NCBI GenBank assembly: GCA_902810755.1
Contig: CADDYT010000002.1
Location: forward strand, 1-64,000
Origin: Chloroflexota bacterium
Lineage (GTDB): Bacteria > Chloroflexota > Ktedonobacteria > Ktedonobacterales > Ktedonobacteraceae
Reading direction: 5' to 3'
DNA: 64,000 nt
Made by a program: the position numbers and the translations under genes. Below, in pieces: positions 61,151-64,000 of this stretch. The notes below the pieces were generated by a model that saw only the letters and a list, made by a program, of their open reading frames with translations, was not told the origin of the DNA and ran no database searches. The number at the start of each line of letters is the position of its first letter. Within the stretch, counting starts at the first letter, position 1.

Positions 61151-61549
61151 CTATGAAAGTTTTTGAACGTCTTCGGGGTGGAGGATGGGATACAGGTTGA
61201 CAGTCCAACCGATCCCGAATGCCTGTGGTACCAGTACCTCTGGCGTATTCTTATTCCAGAACGCGGCGCGCAGACGTTCAAGTGTTGGGAAGCGAAAGTC
61301 ATAGGGAATCTTTCCCGCTATCTTGCCATGCCATGTTCGTTCTTCAGCAGGCAGGCGCAACTGATCTCTGAGAGCTGCTATCACCAGGGACACAAGCAGT
61401 GTCGTCCATATGATAGTCCTGAGGGCAGAGGTCGCCTTGCGATCCCTCTTTCTCCCCCCTTTTTTCGAGGCCATCTCAAAGTCCTTTCTCAGGGGATCAT
61501 TACCCCTGCTTATCTCTTGATCCTTCGTTTGCAGCGCGTTCACAGACAT
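61151..61549 (-). CDS. DUF5808 protein with one membrane helix
   Basis: About 132 residues. A basic stretch (KKGGRKRDRKAT) precedes a membrane helix (TIIWTTLLVSLVIAAL), then the DUF5808-like tail: WHGKIAGKIPYDFRFPTLER, AFWNKNTPEVLVPQ, FGIGWTVNLYPI. DUF5808 occurs in membrane proteins of Gram-positive bacteria, often with similar W-G motifs; the function is unknown. Start ATG 61549 with AGG 9 nt upstream. It is downstream of the tricorn-like gene, separated by a 526-nt gap with a palindrome and a terminator. Confidence 0.72.
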   Translation of the reverse strand: MSVNALQTKDQEISRGNDPLRKDFEMASKKGGRKRDRKATSALRTIIWTTLLVSLVIAALRDQLRLPAEERTWHGKIAGKIPYDFRFPTLERLRAAFWNKNTPEVLVPQAFGIGWTVNLYPILHPEDVQKLS

Positions 61550-61647
61550 GGAGCTACCTGGAGAGGCAGGGGCGAGCCTGCTGGTCGCCCTGCAGCTCAA
61601 TCCTTACGAACCGCGCTGTAGTCTTCTGCCACATACTATACATAGAA

Positions 61648-61680
61648 AGCCCTGAGTCGGCAATAGCTCAGGGCTTTTTT
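61648..61680 (+). terminator. Intrinsic terminator
   Basis: AGCCCTGAG (61648-61656) pairs with CTCAGGGCT (61667-61675) across a 10-nt loop and TTTTT follows (61676-61680). It terminates plus-strand transcription, yet no plus-strand gene lies upstream within 2.5 kb. On the minus strand only TTTC follows the stem, so it could still weakly serve the tricorn-like gene. Confidence 0.75.
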
Positions 61681-62013
61681 CACTCATCTACGACTTTTTA
61701 TGAAGAGGATGCGGGCTGTGGCGCTACCGGAACACGGGATGTCATATGATTGATCTTACTGTACGCAGTGGCTAACCTGATCTGGTTAAGCTCCCACCTG
61801 CCTGTCTCGTAATAAATGTCCCTGTCCTACCCACGCGCCACAGCCCGCGAAGTTTGCAACTGTCATTTACTGGCGTTTGCTCCTTTCTCTCTCCTCACTC
61901 CATCGCCTCCCTGTCCACCTCACGCTCTAATCATAGCGCCTTCAAGTCACGCCAGCATCACAAAAGGAGAGGAGAATATCACGCGGAGGTCACGAAACGC
62001 TGAGAAAGTGTGC

Positions 62014-62073
62014 AGAAGCGGTTGTTTGCCGTCGAACTGCGCGCGCGCAGTTCGACGGCAAACAACCGCTTCT
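62014..62073. repeat. Perfect 60-bp palindrome
   Basis: The left arm 62014-62040 (27 nt, beginning AGAAGCGGTTGTTTGCCG) is the exact reverse complement of 62047-62073; the six central bases GCGCGC are themselves palindromic. It starts two bases past the stop codon of the tricorn-like gene. No U tract follows, so it is not a standard intrinsic terminator. Confidence 0.85.
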
Positions 62074-62075
62074 AG

Positions 62076-64000
62076 TTATGGAATTGGCAACATGCGCGCC
62101 TTCTTCGGGCGCTCTTCCGGGTTGGGTTCGAGGCCGGGGCGCTCTTCGAGGAGGCGCATGGCCTCGGCGAGGGCGCGATCCAGTTGCGGGTCTTTGTTGT
62201 TGACGTAGTCTTGCGGGGCGATGTCGACCTCGATATCGGGGTCGGTGCCGTAGTTTTCGACGTTCCAGCCGACATCTTTGAACCAGAAGGCATATTCCGG
62301 CTGCGTGGTGCGCGTACCATCGACGAGGAAGTGGCTGGGTGAGATGCCGATGACGCCGCCCCATGTGCGCATGCCGATCAATGGCCCCAGCCCCATCAGC
62401 TTGAAGCTGTGACTGAAGATGTCGCCGTCGGAACCGGCCTGCTCGTTGGTGAGGGCGACCATTGGCCCGCGCGGCGATTCTTCGGGGTAGGGAACGGGTT
62501 TGCCCCAACGTGGGAAGTCGTAGCCGATACGTTTGCGCGCCAGCTTCTCCAGCAGCAACGGTGAGACATGGCCGCCGCCGTTATAACGGACGTCGACGAG
62601 CAGGGCAGGGTAGTCGTACTCAGCCAGGTAGTTGCGATGGAACTCGGCGTAGCCGTTGCCGCCCATATCAGGGATGTGGATGTAGCCCACCTTGCCATCA
62701 GACCGCTCGTGAACATAGCGCCGGTTGGTCTCGACCCACTCGCGGTAACGCGCGGAGCGTTCCTCGGAAAGCGCCTTGACCGAAATGGTATACACCTTGC
62801 CACTTTCCGCCGATTCGATGGTCAACTGCACATCGTTGTCGGCCTGATTGACCAGCAGTTCCTGCGGGCTGCGTTTTGGCCCCAGGCGCTGCCCGTTGAT
62901 GGCGAGTACCGCGTCTCCCTCGGCCACGTTCAGCCCTGGCAGGGTCAGCGGCGAAGTTTCCTCGCTGTTGGATGGGTCGCCTCGTATGATACGGGCGATG
63001 CGGTAGCGATTCTTTTCCGCGTCATAGCTCCAATCCACGCCCAGGAAGCCCTGCGAGTAGTGTGGGCGCTGGCGATATTCACCACCACCCTCGTAGGCGT
63101 GGGAGGTGCCGAGTTCGCCTTGCAACTCCCAGAAGAGGTCGGATAGCTCCGATCGGGAGGTGACGCGCTCAACGAGCGGGGCGTACTGGTCGTAAATGGC
63201 TTGCCAGTCGATGCCGGACATATCCTCCGTCCAGAACTGCTCGCGCTGCAAGCGCCAGGCCTCGGCAAACATCTGCTTCCACTCGGCGGCTGGCTGCACC
63301 GAGACCTTCACGCGCCCCAGATCGATCCAGCCGTTTTCGCGGCTCGGGCTGTCGTCGTGATCGCCCTTTGGCTTTTCGCCTGCCTTGACCACACGCAGTC
63401 GGTGGAGGGCCCGGTAGATCATCGTCTTTGCGTCGCGCGAAAGGGCAAAGCTACTTACGCCGCTGACCAGCCATTCGCTCTTTTGCTTCTCAAAATCGTA
63501 GCAGTCGATGTGGCCTTTCGGCTCGTGATCGTTGTTGTCAACTGGCTGATGAAGTGTTCCCTCGATGGGAAACATCAGGAAGAGAACCTTCCCTTTAATG
63601 CCACGCACTGCCCGGTAGCGGGCTTCTGACACCGGGAAGGGCAATACTCGCGAGGCGATACCATCGAGGTCGATGCGCATTCCCTCTGTTTCCTCCGCTT
63701 CCGGGGCCTTTTCCGGCTCTGCCGCCCCCTCTTCCTCTATCCTGCTCTCTTCATCGCCGGAGGATTCTTCCGCCTCCTCTTCGGCCTGCCCCTTTGGTTC
63801 CTCCTTTTTTAGCCTTCTAAGTTTCTCTTTCTCCTTCTCCCGGTCGTCGGGAGCTTTTGGCTCTGGAATGAAGGGGGATCGCAGGTCTTTGCGCAGCATG
63901 ATAGCGTAGGGTTTCACACCGCGCGGGAAGCTGAGATCAAAGTGCAGATTATCGTAAACCGGGTTGAAGACACGCGCGCCCAGGAAGTACAGGTACTTGC
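62076..64000 (-). CDS. Tricorn-like S41 peptidase, 5' part beyond the window
   Basis: More than 640 residues; the frame stays open to position 64000 (for example FNPVYDNLHFDLSFPRG is read upstream of the first GTG), so the beginning lies outside the window. A Glu/Lys-rich insert (about 63690-63860) is followed by a tricorn core: LGTSHAYE, a PDZ-like module (GLNVAEGDAVLAINGQRL), VGYIHIPDMGGNG, and the nucleophile region NEQAGSDGDIFSHSF with ENYGTDPDIEV. Tricorn proteases are cytosolic and degrade peptides downstream of the proteasome. The His and Ser of the catalytic set are present. The propeller part, if any, is off the edge. Confidence 0.88.
   Translation of the reverse strand, partial: KYLYFLGARVFNPVYDNLHFDLSFPRGVKPYAIMLRKDLRSPFIPEPKAPDDREKEKEKLRRLKKEEPKGQAEEEAEESSGDEESRIEEEGAAEPEKAPEAEETEGMRIDLDGIASRVLPFPVSEARYRAVRGIKGKVLFLMFPIEGTLHQPVDNNDHEPKGHIDCYDFEKQKSEWLVSGVSSFALSRDAKTMIYRALHRLRVVKAGEKPKGDHDDSPSRENGWIDLGRVKVSVQPAAEWKQMFAEAWRLQREQFWTEDMSGIDWQAIYDQYAPLVERVTSRSELSDLFWELQGELGTSHAYEGGGEYRQRPHYSQGFLGVDWSYDAEKNRYRIARIIRGDPSNSEETSPLTLPGLNVAEGDAVLAINGQRLGPKRSPQELLVNQADNDVQLTIESAESGKVYTISVKALSEERSARYREWVETNRRYVHERSDGKVGYIHIPDMGGNGYAEFHRNYLAEYDYPALLVDVRYNGGGHVSPLLLEKLARKRIGYDFPRWGKPVPYPEESPRGPMVALTNEQAGSDGDIFSHSFKLMGLGPLIGMRTWGGVIGISPSHFLVDGTRTTQPEYAFWFKDVGWNVENYGTDPDIEVDIAPQDYVNNKDPQLDRALAEAMRLLEERPGLEPNPEERPKKARMLPIP

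Larger units (their letters stand above)
61550..62075. other. Intergenic region with terminator and 60-bp palindrome
   Basis: A 526-nt gap between two minus-strand genes, the longest in the window. It holds a good intrinsic terminator pointing to the plus strand (61648-61680) and a perfect 60-bp palindrome (62014-62073). The remainder (about 61700-62010) shows no gene or clear promoter. Confidence 0.5.

Overview
The window is gene-dense bacterial DNA of moderately high GC with short intergenic gaps, good Shine-Dalgarno sites and no rRNA, tRNA or CRISPR array that I can see. The gene content fits a soil Chloroflexota of the Ktedonobacteria type: paired DUF2382 stress proteins, a DUF4388 protein, a DUF5808 protein, a tricorn-like S41 peptidase, TPR-CHAT proteins with their own sigma factors, a GH10 xylanase and a metazoan-like deoxyribose-phosphate aldolase. 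The phylum is inferred from gene content only.

Layout. 1-9.6 kb: a class A penicillin-binding protein, a Bcp peroxiredoxin, a lipoprotein, a minus-strand operon (disulfide oxidoreductase, glucokinase, CBM48 protein) and two DUF2382 stress proteins. 9.8-16.6 kb: a small TubC_N-like protein, then minus-strand cassette A: sigma-like factor, zinc-finger anti-sigma-like protein, TPR-CHAT protease and a cytosolic subtilisin. 17-24.7 kb: an acidic unknown protein, then a methyltransferase, an S9 peptidase and a 1198-residue MBL/beta-CASP protein with a triplicated C-terminal domain. 25-31 kb: a cydDCAB block encoding cytochrome bd oxidase and its exporter. 31-37.3 kb: a Tat/lipoprotein FAD oxidase, then a plus-strand stress-like island (two MscS-related proteins, a Gln/Gly-rich disordered protein, a DUF4332 protein, and an ECF sigma with its anti-sigma). 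37.4-50.8 kb: metabolic and surface genes (SDR, EamA transporter, GH10 xylanase, hydrolase, DERA plus ALDH16-type dehydrogenase, BNR-repeat protein, Cache sensor, DUF4388 protein, glycoside hydrolase). 51.3-56.5 kb: plus-strand cassette B, a second sigma / anti-sigma / TPR-CHAT set. 56.6-64 kb: HutF, a beta-lactamase-family remnant, a low-GC phosphotransferase, a membrane protein with a YtkA-like partner, a DUF5808 protein, and a tricorn-like peptidase running off the right edge.

The most interesting system is the duplicated sigma / anti-sigma / TPR-CHAT cassette. Both CHAT domains keep the His and Cys of the active site, both anti-sigma-like proteins have two HxxxCxxC modules and no membrane segment, and cassette A adds a cytosolic S8 protease. 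The arrangement recalls the Craspase pathway, in which a TPR-CHAT protease cleaves a protein that restrains a sigma factor, but no CRISPR part is present here. I infer a cytosolic proteolysis-to-transcription switch.

The intergenic DNA also holds structure: an approximately 80-bp palindromic element whose terminal stems differ between copies yet stay complementary, several long U-tract-less hairpins at gene ends, and a perfect 60-bp palindrome next to the tricorn stop codon.
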